This document shows, piece by piece, positions 1-18,396 of a stretch of DNA of 64,000 nt. The position numbers were made by a program, and so were the translations under genes. Numbering within the stretch: the first letter of the stretch is position 1; the number at the start of each line of letters is the position of its first letter. The notes under the pieces are model-generated. The model had not been told where the DNA came from. It saw nothing but the letters and a program-made list of their open reading frames with translations, and searched no databases. Location of the stretch: NCBI GenBank assembly GCA_054601695.1, contig BAAHQB010000057.1:248001-312000 (forward strand), read 5' to 3'. Source of the stretch: Amorphochlora amoebiformis. Lineage: Eukaryota; Cercozoa; Chlorarachniophyceae.

Positions 1-4322
<4,322 letters not shown>

Positions 4323-4452
4323 CTGTACATCAGTGAAAATTACTGTCAGTGCTCAAGTTATGATAATTTTATTGTCACAATAGATTCGTAAAATCGATAA
4401 GCATCGGACCCCTTTGATATCCTAGGTATCTTATTCATATGTATCTCGTATG

Positions 4453-4487
<35 letters not shown>

Positions 4488-5198
4488 TCGAGATATATAT
4501 GTACACATATATATAAGTATATATATATATATATATGTATATTTTATTAACATGTATCTATACTTCTAGACTTATATCTAGTATATCCCACACACACACA
4601 CATGAATATATCTACATACATATCTAGATATACTGATATACACACACACACACACACGTCATCTACATCATAAATACAACTACTAGAACTATGACATATA
4701 TATCTAGATATATATGTATATATAGATCTTAATTCTAGTCTGTTGTACCAGCTTATACTAAGTAGTAGTTGTCTCTAGTGTCTAGCTAGTAGTCATAGTC
4801 TAGATAGTACTAGTAAATGATGTTATGATACTGTGATATGAAGATCAACTAGATTGCATTTTCTCACTTTTCAACAGTTTTGAGCAGTTATTTTTTACTT
4901 ACGCTATCTAGTAGATAATAAGCCATGATACTATGATCTGTTATTAGTATAATCGTTGTCTTACCACGTGTGGGTTTCAGAGCCTAGAGAGCACACTCCT
5001 GATAACTTCTAGAACTTAGACAACTATCACATCTGCACATACTCCTAGTACTCTCTAGACTCTAGACATGGCCCGACTTGATTTCGAATCTAGCTGGAAC
5101 TGATGATCAAGAATAATCGGTAGCTATTGTCACTCATAATTGTCACTCATAAACGTTACTACAAGGTAGATCTATTTTCTAGAATACAGTATGTAGTT
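4323..5198. other. CTAG-rich convergent spacer 1
   Basis: This lies between the stop of the plus-strand gene (4322) and the stop of the minus-strand J-domain gene (5199). I count 19 CTAG tetramers in 4561-5100, about two expected at random. From about 4740 on there is almost no (TA)n; short TA and CA runs occur before that. No open frame here looks coding. It should hold both 3' UTRs and termination signals, but I cannot delimit them. Confidence 0.75.
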
Positions 5199-5429
5199 TT
5201 AACGCTTTCGACGGGTCTTCCGATGATCGACTTGTACATGTTCCTTGAGAACCCGGCGCTTATTTGCTTCAAACACTTCTCTGCGCGTCTTAGTTGTCTG
5301 CTGCAGAAAACCATCAAATATTGAGGTATCTTGCACTTTCTCTTCGGCTGAGCACTCCAAGATCTGAAATCAGGTAGTTTGCCACGATATTAAGTAGATG
5401 TACGTAATTGAAAGGATACAAATACACTA

Positions 5430-5461
<32 letters not shown>

Positions 5462-6757
5462 GTAATATGTGTGTATGTATGTATGTGTGTATATATATGT
5501 ATGTATGTGTATATGTGTATGTGTGTATGTATGCATGTATAGGGATTTATATCGTGTAAATATGCTACTAGGAATGATGCGCATATGTGTAATATTATAA
5601 TATGTGCATATGTGTACATGTATATATGTATACATGTTTATAATAGGTACATGCATGTGTGTGTGTGTATGTGCATGCATATATGTGTATATATGTATAT
5701 GTATACATATGTGTGTACGTAGTGTATGTATATGTATTTACACAGGTATCTGTACAACACTCACATTTCTTCTTTATTACATCAACATATACATGCTTAT
5801 ATAATGTATGTGTGTATATATGTGTGTATATATATATATATATATGTATGTATGTGTGTGTATGCATCCATATAGACACATATGGATAAAAATGCAAATG
5901 TATGTATAGACACATAATATATATGAATGTGTATATACATATATATATATATACATATATATATACATGTATTTCTGTATGTATTATAATAGACATTCAT
6001 ATCCCCTCACAAGCACATATTTGAAATAATTCACATACGCGTACACACCTTCTTGGAATCCTTCAAGCTTGTAAAATCAACAACCCCTAGCTCTGCAGTC
6101 TTATTTACGCTGCTGTCCAGTAGCTTTTCAGCCATGCGTTCTCGAATAAAATAGCTGGAAGCGAAAATGTAATATCTGTATGTTTACTTAAAATATGTAA
6201 GACGATGCGAAGGAGTACACAGAACATAATGTATGCATTTTTAATATGTATACATATGTACATATTTTATTTGTAATTCGTTTCCACAATGCCACACCCA
6301 TGCACAAATGACCTGTCGTCGCTGTACTTGACTTGAGGATCGAGGCTTCTGCGCCCGCCCACATTCTCGCGAGCTTCTTCCATTCGCACTCGAGCAAGCT
6401 GAGCCTGAATACCCAGGAAATATGTGTGTATATACACGTATTATAAATAATGTATAAATATGCATACACACGCATATATGTGCTTATGTATGTATATATT
6501 ATATATGTGTATATGTGTGTATGTATATGTATGTGTGTGTATGTATGTATATGTATATGTGTGTATGGATACATATGCACAAATATATGTATTGTATGTA
6601 TATATATGTGTATGTGTATGTGTATATATGTTCATATGAGATGTGTGTATGTATTGCGCACGTAAAATAATTTGCGCATGCACATATTCCCTATCCCTAC
6701 CTTCTTCCACTCTACAGATGTATGTACATATATGCATGTATGTGTATATGTAAATAC

Positions 6758-6805
<48 letters not shown>

Positions 6806-6970
6806 ATATGTATGCCAAATATTTCAGTATATATATGTGTGTGTATGTATGTTCGTATATATGTATATACATATATGTATATATGTATCTACATACATAC
6901 TGTAAAGATATGCGTACAAGTTCTATCTAATTTGTGTACGTTATCTGTGAAAAATACGTGAACATACACG

Positions 6971-7009
<39 letters not shown>

Positions 7010-7286
7010 ATATATGTGTATATATATGTGTGTGTGTGTATCTGTATATATACACCATATCAAATAATATATGTGTACATATGCACACGATATATACAAA
7101 TGTGTGTGCATATATGTGTGTACATATAATATATAATATATATATGTGTGTGTGTATATAAATATATACTTGTGTATGTGCATATACACATTATATATGT
7201 GTATGTATACATATATATATATATATATATGTGTATGTATATGTGTGTGTATTCATATATATGTATATACATGTATGAATGTTTTA

Positions 7287-7321
<35 letters not shown>

Positions 7322-7871
7322 TCCATCCATGTATAGGTATACGTACACCCATGAATGTCTTACCCCCCCCGTCTCAATCCCCTCGCTCTCGAGTATCGCG
7401 GTTCCTCTGGCGTACTTGGTGCGTTGCTGTCGAATGTACTCTAGTACTTGCGTGCCGGGGCCGTCGCTGGAGCTGTGGAGAAAAGAGAATGCATGCAAAA
7501 TATAAAGATGAGTTGATGTAACTTTTCTTCTTTTGCTCTCGTTGTTCTGTGTCAGTATCGTTTTGTAAATGTGTATGTGTACATATTATATGTATATATG
7601 TATATATATATATATGTATATATGTAAAAATGTGTATGTTTCTGCAGATGTATTTTTCTCCTTTGCTCTGGTTTATTCTGTCTGTCAGTATCTCTTCGCA
7701 TTGTATATATGCACGTATTACATATGTGTATATATACATATATATTTATGTATACATAAATAGATGTATATATATGTGTATAAATATATAGATACATATG
7801 TATATGTATATGTATATAGATGTTTAGATATATATTTTCATATATACACACACATATATATATATATATGT

Positions 7872-7912
<41 letters not shown>

Positions 7913-8251
7913 TCGCTCTCTTACCACCTTGCTCGCTTACTACCTCGCCCTGTCTCTACTTCTCTGTCTCTATCTCGTAAATCTCTCCCTTGAATTCTTT
8001 CTCTTCCAATTGTTTATCATGTATCTCTCTCTCTCGCTTCTCTCTATTTCATCCCCCGCTCTGATTCTTATGGTGTGAAAAGTTAGAACCAGTCTGATAG
8101 TTACCTCTTTTTGGTGGAGATACGCTGCATAAATTCGGAGGTGCGGTGCATGTGGGCAGATTTGGCGCGAGTGGTCATTAGCTTGCTGGTATTTGCACGT
8201 AAATACGTGAAACTATATGTATTATATATATATATATATAAAATATCTATA

Positions 8252-8296
<45 letters not shown>

Positions 8297-8377
8297 ACAT
8301 CAAGTGGATATTTTCCTCAAAACTGTACACGTATATTTACATATACACATATATATACATTTATACATATATTAAAT

Positions 8378-8410
<33 letters not shown>

Positions 8411-8713
8411 GCTTTAATGAGATTCCATTACACCTTCTCATTTTTACATCGGAAAGCACGCTGAGAGAGTATTGAATTTTTTTCATTGCCTCCTGCGTAT
8501 GTTTAATATGTGTACATAACTGTAATACATAGGTACATTTTACTGCATATTTTACTGATGAGATATAGATATAAAATGATGTATGCATACATGTCTATAT
8601 TTAATATCTCTACATATGCCTGTATATACATATGTAAAAATGTATATATGTATATATATATATATATACATATATACAGATATTGTATATTAAAAACACA
8701 CATATATATACAT

Positions 8714-8764
<51 letters not shown>

Positions 8765-8837
8765 GCATACACACACAACAAATACATATATATATATATA
8801 TGTATATACATATTAAAATACATATATATATATACAT

Positions 8838-8879
<42 letters not shown>

Positions 8880-9137
8880 ATTGTGCATACAAACACACAT
8901 ATATATATACACACATATATATATATTTATTTTTTTTTTGATATAGGTGTATATTTACATACAACCACATTCTGATTCATTAATAGAATTACATGTATGC
9001 ACATAAATAGATATACTATACATATATATATATATATGTATATATGTATATTTAAAAATATATATAAATATATATATATATAATATATTATGTACATATA
9101 TATGTACATATATATGTATATATATATATATATATTA

Positions 9138-9181
<44 letters not shown>

Positions 9182-9187
9182 CATATA

Positions 9188-9228
<41 letters not shown>

Positions 9229-9364
9229 AAAATGTTAAGCACAAATATGTATGTATGTACATTATATGCATATTCACACACACATATATATATCTAGACA
9301 TATTATATATATATATATAAATATATACATATATATATATATTTTACTAGTTACCTATCATATA

Positions 9365-9428
<64 letters not shown>

Positions 9429-9530
9429 TGTATATATACATATATATATATATATTATCCATTTATCTATATATTATATGCATATAGTGTATGTACATAT
9501 ATGCACGCATATCATAGAGAGTCTACTATA

Positions 9531-9565
<35 letters not shown>

Positions 9566-9633
9566 CGTTCATATATGTATATATATATATATTGTATACA
9601 TAATACATGTATAGTTATATATAATACATATAC

Positions 9634-9664
<31 letters not shown>

Positions 9665-10243
9665 ACATATAATATATATATATATATAATATATATACAT
9701 ATATATATAAATATATATATATACACATATATATGTATATGTATAAATGAATACTCAGTTACAGCACTAACCGCGGCCTTGGGATGCATGCACTTGTCGG
9801 GATGCAATATGAGCGAAAGCCTTCTATACGACTTACGTACATACTCGTCTGAGTCGTCCTCCCAAACCTTAATGATGTATGTGTCGTTAGTTTGTAAATG
9901 AAATCCAATTTGTGTTTCCGCTTCTCTTCTTTCTTTTTATCTGACTACTGCTCTCCCTTCCTCCACACCATTCCATTTCTCATACTTGTTTAACCAAAAT
10001 AGGCTTTGATTTTTACTTGAAGAGCTTCGAATGCATCGTCTTTCACTTCAATGACCCTCTCAACCTTGATGTATTTTATATATGCATATATATATTATAT
10101 ATTATATATATATACACATATTATATATATAAATATATATATATATATGTGCATGTATGCATGCCTGCTTATACATGTGCAACTGGTATATAACGCACAT
10201 GTATGTTCCCATGCATACGATTACATCTGTATGTTTAGATTTA

Positions 10244-10281
<38 letters not shown>

Positions 10282-10391
10282 TATATATAATATATATACG
10301 TATGTGTAGATATTTAATATAAATCATATATATATATATATATCATAAATATATATACATACACACACATATACACACACATATGTGTGTA

Positions 10392-10440
<49 letters not shown>

Positions 10441-10685
10441 GTGTATATATATATGAGCAACACATATTTATATATTGTTTACATGCATACTTGTACAACA
10501 ATGATACATATGAACTCATCTACCTCATCAATTCTCTCCGCCTGGTTCATTTCCCTTATCAACCTCATGCTTATCTAATACAAATATACATATATACATA
10601 TTTTCTACATCATACACGTAGAATATTTAATACATTTATATGTATATCGCGCATATATATTATAGGTGTGTATCTACACACGTAT

Positions 10686-10741
<56 letters not shown>

Positions 10742-10848
10742 TATATTTTCACATATATAGTGTATATACCTAACCTATACTCCCGTAGAATAAGAGATAT
10801 CTTAACATATATATATATATATATATATAACTTAAATATTTATATATT

Positions 10849-10910
<62 letters not shown>

Positions 10911-10923
10911 GTATATATAATAT

Positions 10924-10958
<35 letters not shown>

Positions 10959-11058
10959 AATATATTCGTACGTTTCAACGTAACTGTATTATATTTGACA
11001 ATCATGCAAATGCACAATTTTTCAACGTATACAGACACACACACACGTATATATATAT

Positions 11059-11090
<32 letters not shown>

Positions 11091-11192
11091 ATATACATGT
11101 ATATATATATACAAATATATATATACTTTACTAATTTACAACACTAATACCATTTTCTCATAGCTATGTGTATATATTTTTATACATATATT

Positions 11193-11260
<68 letters not shown>

Positions 11261-11314
11261 ATATTTACATATGTGTATGTCAATATAAGTATATGTACAT
11301 ATACAAATATACAG

Positions 11315-11350
<36 letters not shown>

Positions 11351-11417
11351 ACATATGTATATTTGTATACATACATACATACATACATATACATATATAT
11401 ATATATATATATGTATG

Positions 11418-11448
<31 letters not shown>

Positions 11449-11550
11449 ATATATATATACACATGTACATATATACATACATATACGTGCATATATATAA
11501 ATATATATATACATTTATATAAATATATATACATATAAATATATAAATAT

Positions 11551-11620
<70 letters not shown>

Positions 11621-12156
11621 TATTCATATGTTTCAATTATTTCCCCGTAATCATTACCTCCTTGCGCTTCGCCTTACCTCCCGGCCTCTTCAGTAACCCA
11701 GAATTCTCTCGTCCTCCCTTAAATATCGAGAAACGTAAAAACCGTTCAGATTTCTCCAATCTCAGACACGAATAGACAGCACATGAGAGGACGGAATAAG
11801 ATAGAGAGAAAGAGGTTGAAAGGAGATTACGGATTCTCATATATGGTGGCCAGGATTACAGTAGCTCTTTACAGTTCAGGATTTAGATTATGAAGGACAG
11901 GTACTAAGGACTACAAAATAAAATGGGAGGGAAATCACGCAGGTGAAACTACCTTTACAAACTCGCCTCCCTGAGATACAGAGGAGGCTAATACCGGGGC
12001 GGGAGTAGGGAACCCCTCCCCGCGAGCGACCGCGTTCTCAATCTCTTGCTTGTAAAATTCAGCAAAGGGGTCGTGTTGGATTGGGGTTGGGGTTGGAGGG
12101 CGATAGCTCCTACGTGTATGGGTGTGTATATAATTTAAAGATACATATATTAAGTA

Positions 12157-12196
<40 letters not shown>

Positions 12197-12386
12197 ATAT
12201 ATATTTGTACATGTAAATATAACCGTAATATAAAAGTAAATATAAATATAATTTTCTATTGTAACAATGTTACATTCTTGTACGAAAATAATGGTGATAT
12301 TAGATATTTAACATGAGTACATATTACTACATACATACACATATATATTTCATTATACAAATATATAGGTACATGTATATATATAT

Positions 12387-12419
<33 letters not shown>

Positions 12420-12613
12420 AATATAAATAATATATATATATATATGTATATATATTTGTGTATTTAGTTATATATGAATATAACTAATAAATTGTTTAGT
12501 TAGTTATGTATAAATATAACTAAATGAACGAACACATATATATATATATATATATATATAAATATATATAAATATATATAAATATATATGTATATCGTAT
12601 AAATTTATATACA

Positions 12614-12644
<31 letters not shown>

Positions 12645-12737
12645 GTGTTCGTTCATTTAGTTATATTTATACATAACTAACTAAACAATTTATTAGTTAT
12701 ATTCATATATAACTAAATACACAAATATATATATATA

Positions 12738-12783
<46 letters not shown>

Positions 12784-13152
12784 CAAATATATTTGTACGA
12801 TGAAATATATATGTGTATGTATGTAGTAATATGTACTCATGTTAAATATCTAATATCACCATTACTTTCGTACAAGAATGTAACATTGTTACATTAGAAA
12901 ATTTTATTTATATTTACGTTTATATTACGGTTATATTAACGTATTATAATATCTATACATCTACATCATGATAGGTATATATCTATACACGTACAGTATG
13001 ATCTGTATATAATGGTAATATGTGTATATACATGTTTATGTATATATCTGTGCATACATATATGTACATATATATACGTATATATATATATATATAGATA
13101 TATATATGTATATATATATATATATATGTATACATATGCGTATGTATATTTT

Positions 13153-13191
<39 letters not shown>

Positions 13192-13300
13192 AATATATAA
13201 TGTGTATGTATACAAAGTATGGATGTAAATATATTAAATACTTATGTGTATAAATATAAAAGCACAGATATACCTATACATGTTTATACGTGTATATATG

Positions 13301-13342
<42 letters not shown>

Positions 13343-13384
13343 ATGTGAATATATTTATGTATAGATATAAAATAAAATTATATG

Positions 13385-13454
<70 letters not shown>

Positions 13455-14765
13455 TATATATACACACACATACGTATACATGTATATATTTATGTATATA
13501 TACCGTAGGTTATAAGCAAACAATATAAACTCAACCACGTACATAAATGGGTTGTCCATCGCCTCCTGCACAGCGTCCAGCTCGTGATATTCCTTAATGC
13601 CTCCCAGTTGCTCAATCCGGGACATCTTGAGGACATACAGTCCATCATATCAGGAACACTCATTTCTGAGCTATCCTTTTAGCATGTTAACACCTTTGGT
13701 ATGGGCTCAAGAGTGGGCATCGGGGTAGGTCTCGCATTCCTTTGCTTTAGGCGCGGAGGGCTGATACCTTGATGAAAACGATCAGCGCTGAATATAATAC
13801 CATAGAAATGTAACAATCGATTACCCCGCGGCCCGCGCCAGCCTCGCAACGGAATGCCACGGGAAGGGTCCGCATATTCTGCCTCTGCCTCCATCCTCCT
13901 TGTACGCTCCCTTGCTACCGTCACTGCGGCGTCTAGAGATCGGGTGAAGTTTGGCTTCGCAAGGATTGCGGACTTCGGGAACGTGAACCTATAGGTTAGC
14001 ACTTTGGGATCTATTTTGGTGTGAGGAGTGGGATGTGAATAGACTTCGCTGGTGTCTCATCTTCATTAATCATGCCAGCTTTGCGGGCTAGGGATTCGAG
14101 GCGCTCTCGCAGGCCAGGAGTGTCGACCTGTAGCATGAACAATCGTGTGAGCGCGAAATGCACCTGTGATGTACTCATGCAGTTAAAGATTGCCTTCGAA
14201 AGATCAAGCGGGATTCTAGCGTCAATCACCGCAAACACGGCCTCCAGGTCATCTGTCAATAGAACAAACACGCAACAGTCATATACATAAATAGAGTAAT
14301 CTTAATCTTATACCCTTAAGATGAGGAATGCTGTCGAAAATATCCCGCACAGTCTCGTCGAACGTCAACGGCTCCAACCTCTCTCGGAGTCCCATGGCTC
14401 TCTTCTCATGAGTACAGTCCGTCAACGCCATATTCGACGATACAGTGGAAGGCATCCGAGAGCTATCTCCCCTATGTCTATGTCTACGGTATCTTCGATC
14501 GTTTCGTCGTCTTCGTCTCTCCACGCGGCGTTGCTCCTTGAGTTCGTACCGCTTGCGTCTGTCCTCACGCCTAGCGCTTCTACTGAGCAGAGCTGACGCA
14601 CCATGGTCAACAACGCTCCTAGCATCATTTTTTCTCAGCTCTCCAAGCAGATCTAAAGCCCCGTCACCGCTGCCACGTGTACCTCGAAACACCTATGCAT
14701 AATACATTTACATATTATACATATATATATATATATATGTATTTATATATGAATATACATAATTT

Positions 14766-14808
<43 letters not shown>

Positions 14809-15251
14809 TATATAATATATATATATATATATAAAAAAAACTATGGATAATAATTTTTGCAAATATATACAAGAATGTATATATCATAGAAGTATACATA
14901 TATACCATAATAATGGAGTACCGAGGGATCGCTACGCAGCCCCATAGTAGCCGTCTGAGCACGAGACGTGGAGACAACGCTAGGTGCAACATTGGAGTCG
15001 AATTGGGTACCAGTATAGGTGTCGCCAGAAGGCTGACCAGCAAAAGCGATGCGACTTTCGTGGATTTGCTCCTGGGTCTCGAACATATCCGACAAGCGCC
15101 CGTCATACCGTCCACCTTCGTAAATATCCAAGTCTGCGGCCATACTCGTGAGAGGCCTTCCACCTACATCCATCATTCGACGGGCTAGGGAAAGCACAGC
15201 CACCATAATACCCCCAGAGCATGTCCACAGAGGGCGATGCCGAGGAGCCAT
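5199..15251 (-). CDS. J-domain (DnaJ class C) protein, 733 aa, 16 exons
   Basis: Exons: 15251-14922, 14692-14314, 14252-14045, 13988-13825, 13767-13694, 13625-13504, 12109-11953, 11687-11658, 10064-10017, 9867-9772, 8492-8448, 8181-8105, 7472-7364, 6404-6313, 6154-6049, 5363-5199. They sum to 2202 nt, an exact reading frame. A J domain spans about residues 489-551 over three exons. It has helix I/II residues ([20 protein letters not shown]), the HPD triad at about 526-528, and a helix III ([15 protein letters not shown]). J domains stimulate Hsp70 ATPase activity. The wording around HPDK most resembles the DNAJC8/SPF31 splicing-associated type, but the rest does not. An Arg-rich block at about 147-185 and a basic C-terminus (DHRKTRRKR) suggest a nuclear or RNA-binding role (inference). 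The N-terminal 25 residues are hydrophobic; internal Met codons could be the true start. No zinc-finger or Gly/Phe region is seen. Confidence 0.8.
5364..11657. repeat. (TA)n-rich introns in the 3' half of the J-domain gene
   Basis: Intervals 5364-6048, 6405-7363, 7473-8104, 8493-9771 and 10065-11657 consist mainly of TA, TATG and CA/TG simple repeats, with unique sequence confined to roughly 50-150 bp beside exons. No additional in-frame exon was seen. Confidence 0.75.
12216..12937. repeat. Long imperfect inverted repeat (fold-back or MITE-like) in an intron
   Basis: The left arm from 12216 and the reverse complement of the right arm ending at 12937 match almost base for base. This includes unique blocks around 12265-12345 versus 12805-12890, and 12470-12530 versus 12650-12720. 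Arms are about 330 bp and the centre is near 12577, filled with TA sequence. It lies in the intron 12110-13503 of the J-domain gene. No transposase frame is present. It could be a non-autonomous fold-back or MITE element, or a palindromic duplication. Target-site duplications cannot be judged in TA sequence. Confidence 0.85.
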
Positions 15252-15376
15252 GGCCGGAACCCAGCCCTTCCCGAGAATTTAAAAGCGCATATCTAGAATA
15301 GGATACCCATATATCTACAATTTCTCACATTAAGTTTAAAAACTCGCTCGGCACCCAAAGGATCGAATTTCGCCCA
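15252..15376. promoter_or_regulatory. Bidirectional promoter between J-domain gene and acidic-protein gene
   Basis: Only 125 bp separate the two divergent start codons. The segment is unique sequence. It holds TTTAAAA at 15278-15284, which reads as TTTTAAA toward the minus gene, and TTTAAAAA at 15335-15342, about 35-40 bp before the plus ATG. These could act as TATA-like elements (inference). Confidence 0.6.
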
Positions 15377-17033
15377 ATGGCCACTCTCTACCGTCCCGCA
15401 GCTCCTGCGTGCGGGCGACGCACTCGAAATGGGCTTCTTGCCAGCATATTAACCTTGATACTAGCTTTAGCTACCCTATATGCCGACTCTGGGAGGGCTA
15501 GTCTGCTAGGAAAGGAGACCCAGACCTCCAAGGTGATCAAGATTCCGAAGAACACTCCGCAGGCGTTCAAGGTGAGGATATTATTGCATTGGAAATGGGG
15601 ATGAGGCCCCGGAAAGGTTTCTTGGTCGCTAGAATTTGCTGAAAATGTCTGTTGCCACTCAGAACTTGGTCAAACTCTCCAAAGAGATGGCTGTAGCGCG
15701 TCAGGATGTCTTCAAGGGTGCAGCCGTACCATACACATGATTGTATCCCTCCCTATTTGTATATAGTTTGATCAAAACATGTGTGTTGATATTGAGAATA
15801 CTCATGCGGTCAGGACTCAAACGAATCACTGATATTCACGTGAAATTGCATAAGCTAATCGTCGACGAGATTAAAAATGTCAGGGATGAGGACGACGATG
15901 AGGTAATACTAATTGGTATCAAATACGTACACAAATCCCGACTGCATCTTATAAATTGTGCAATTTTGATCGTGTGTGACTCACCCCATATTTCCGTTCC
16001 TTCCACAACTCCCCGATTTCCCGCTCATTCTTGTGTGCCGATCGATGTATTGTATACGTGTATGTCCGCTATTCAGGATGTGGATACCCCTTCTAAGAAG
16101 CCTGGAAAGCGTGATGCGCCAAGTGACGTAGGTCCTAGCAAGAAGAAGGGCAAGAAGCAGGTTATAGTTGTACAAACGATTGCTGATCGCATCTAGCGAG
16201 GTCCCGAATGGTTGGTGCTGTAGGCGGAGGACGAGGATGATGATGAAGACGATGAGGATGACGCCGCCGAGGACGAGGACGACGACGCGGAGGCCGACGA
16301 AGATGATGATGCTGACGCTGAGGACGACGAAGACGCTGAGGTAGCCTTCAAGACATCCGTTTGCACAGAATGAAGCATTCTCACTTTTATTCCCTGTAGG
16401 ATGATGCCGATGAGGAGGCTGATGATGACGTACGTATACGTAGTATATACGTACACACACTTTTCCCTTCTAATTTGTAGAGCTTGAATGCCATTCTGTG
16501 ATTTACGGCACCTCTGTGTCTCCGCTGCTGTGTCTGGCGCTTGTATTCTTCTGACATATGTTACCGCTCTGATTGTCTTTTTTACTTGTTGGGATCTGGG
16601 CTAGGAGGGGGAGGATGAGGGAGAAGATGATGATGGAGGGGAAGAAGAAGATGATGATGTAAATCCTAGAAATTGCGATCTGTAGGACTTATTTAACATG
16701 AGATTGTTTTTTGTAGGATGACGGTGGTGAGGACGATTCTGATGAAAAGGTTAGCCAGACACCAACATTTGGACAATTTGGAGGCTATTAGGAGGGTATA
16801 TAGGCGCCTTGTAGGTTATTTAGAGGGATTTTTGGTGGAGTATAAGCCCTACTGCTATGATCACAATTCTACTCAGGATGATGTGGACGAGGAAGACGAC
16901 GAAGAAGAGGACGAAGAGCCTCCCAAGAAGAAGCAGGCAAAGGTATATATAATACTATATACAAATACAGTTACTTATAAAATGTCACATAATCACATGT
17001 GCATTATTTATAAAATGTAAATATACAATTTCC

Positions 17034-17082
<49 letters not shown>

Positions 17083-17087
17083 TATAC

Positions 17088-17124
<37 letters not shown>

Positions 17125-17428
17125 CGTGCTATATTTTACTCACATGTATATGAATAAGTAAAAATCGTATGAATATGTGCGTATGTATGAATCTAAAGAA
17201 TACAATATTTCCATACTTCTCATATTCCAGATGCGGAAGACGCATATGCACATATGCGTAGTATAAAATATGTAACACGGATCTGAACCCCTACGTACAT
17301 ATTCATGAGGCCACACGGGTGGTAGTCCCTGCGCAAATATTTACACGTCGGATAGACAACATGTTCACATAATACTTATATATATATGTGCATATATGTA
17401 CATATATAACACATGATTATACACACAC

Positions 17429-17463
<35 letters not shown>

Positions 17464-17523
17464 TATAAATTTATATGCAATACATATGTATATGTAATAT
17501 ATATACATATATTTACATATATA

Positions 17524-17566
<43 letters not shown>

Positions 17567-17619
17567 GTATATATATAAACATATAGTGTACTATATACAT
17601 GTGTATGCATAGTCATGTT

Positions 17620-17658
<39 letters not shown>

Positions 17659-17806
17659 AATTTGTTTCATCGCATGTATTTTGCATGTAATACTTTCATA
17701 GATGAAAACATCTAATTACAAGTTATATTTGTGTTATTACACATGTAATATAAATATTATATAAACACACACACATACGTACATATATGTACACATATAT
17801 ATTAAG

Positions 17807-17838
<32 letters not shown>

Positions 17839-17874
17839 TGTACATATTATTACATATATATATGTATATATATG

Positions 17875-17905
<31 letters not shown>

Positions 17906-17933
17906 GTAAACATTTCTACATATACACATGTAA

Positions 17934-17995
<62 letters not shown>

Positions 17996-18396
17996 GTGTA
18001 CAGATATATATATGCATATTATATATGAATACGTGACAAATATGTTACATATATATATATATATATATGTATACATAGAACATATTATGTATATGTATGT
18101 ATATATATATATGTGTATAATATATATACATATATATATATGTATATTTATATATATATATATATATATATACACTTACATGTGAGTATATACATAGTTC
18201 ATATACTTCCCAGGGTAAACCGAAAGCAAAACCCACACCTGCAAGGTCAACGAAGTCTAAGTCGGTCGCTACGACCCCTCGATCGAAATCTGTAGCCAAG
18301 GTACACACAAACATAATATCGAAATATATAGAATTACTTGATGTTTAATTATTTCCCCTTTGGTAGTCGACATCCTCTCGTAAGTCAAGACGCTAA
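15377..18396 (+). CDS. Acidic protein with signal-like N-terminus and basic tail, 279 aa, 11 exons
   Basis: Exons: 15377-15571, 15663-15717, 15814-15902, 16077-16160, 16224-16340, 16400-16429, 16605-16658, 16717-16749, 16877-16942, 18214-18300, 18367-18396 (840 nt, frame intact). Residues about 19-36 are a hydrophobic stretch after a basic start, like a signal peptide, with LYA as a possible cleavage site. A short Lys/Leu segment (about 84-108) follows, then a Lys-rich stretch (PSKKKGKKQ). About 90 residues made almost only of Asp and Glu span five exons, followed by PPKKKQAK and a Lys/Ser/Thr/Pro/Arg tail ending SRKSRR. I recognise no family. Acidic tracts plus basic tails occur in histone chaperones and nucleolar proteins, whereas the N-terminus would argue for secretion or an organelle, so location is unresolved. 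Five of the acidic-part exons are phase 0 at both ends. Confidence 0.8.
16943..18213. repeat. (TA)n-filled intron of the acidic-protein gene
   Basis: This 1.27-kb intron carries several TA blocks (about 17040-17125, 17430-17585, 17800-17990, 18045-18175). The stretch 17150-17370 is unique sequence with no exon that I can join in frame. Confidence 0.75.

Noticed and set aside
5127-5324. Plus-strand 65-aa frame at the left convergent junction
   Set aside because: It is antisense to the last exon of the J-domain gene (5363-5199), which ends in a clear basic C-terminus and stop.
14072-14702. Plus-strand open frames over 14072-14290, 14321-14596 and 14445-14702
   Set aside because: They are shadows of two real minus-strand exons of the J-domain gene, which have proper splice sites and continuous phase.
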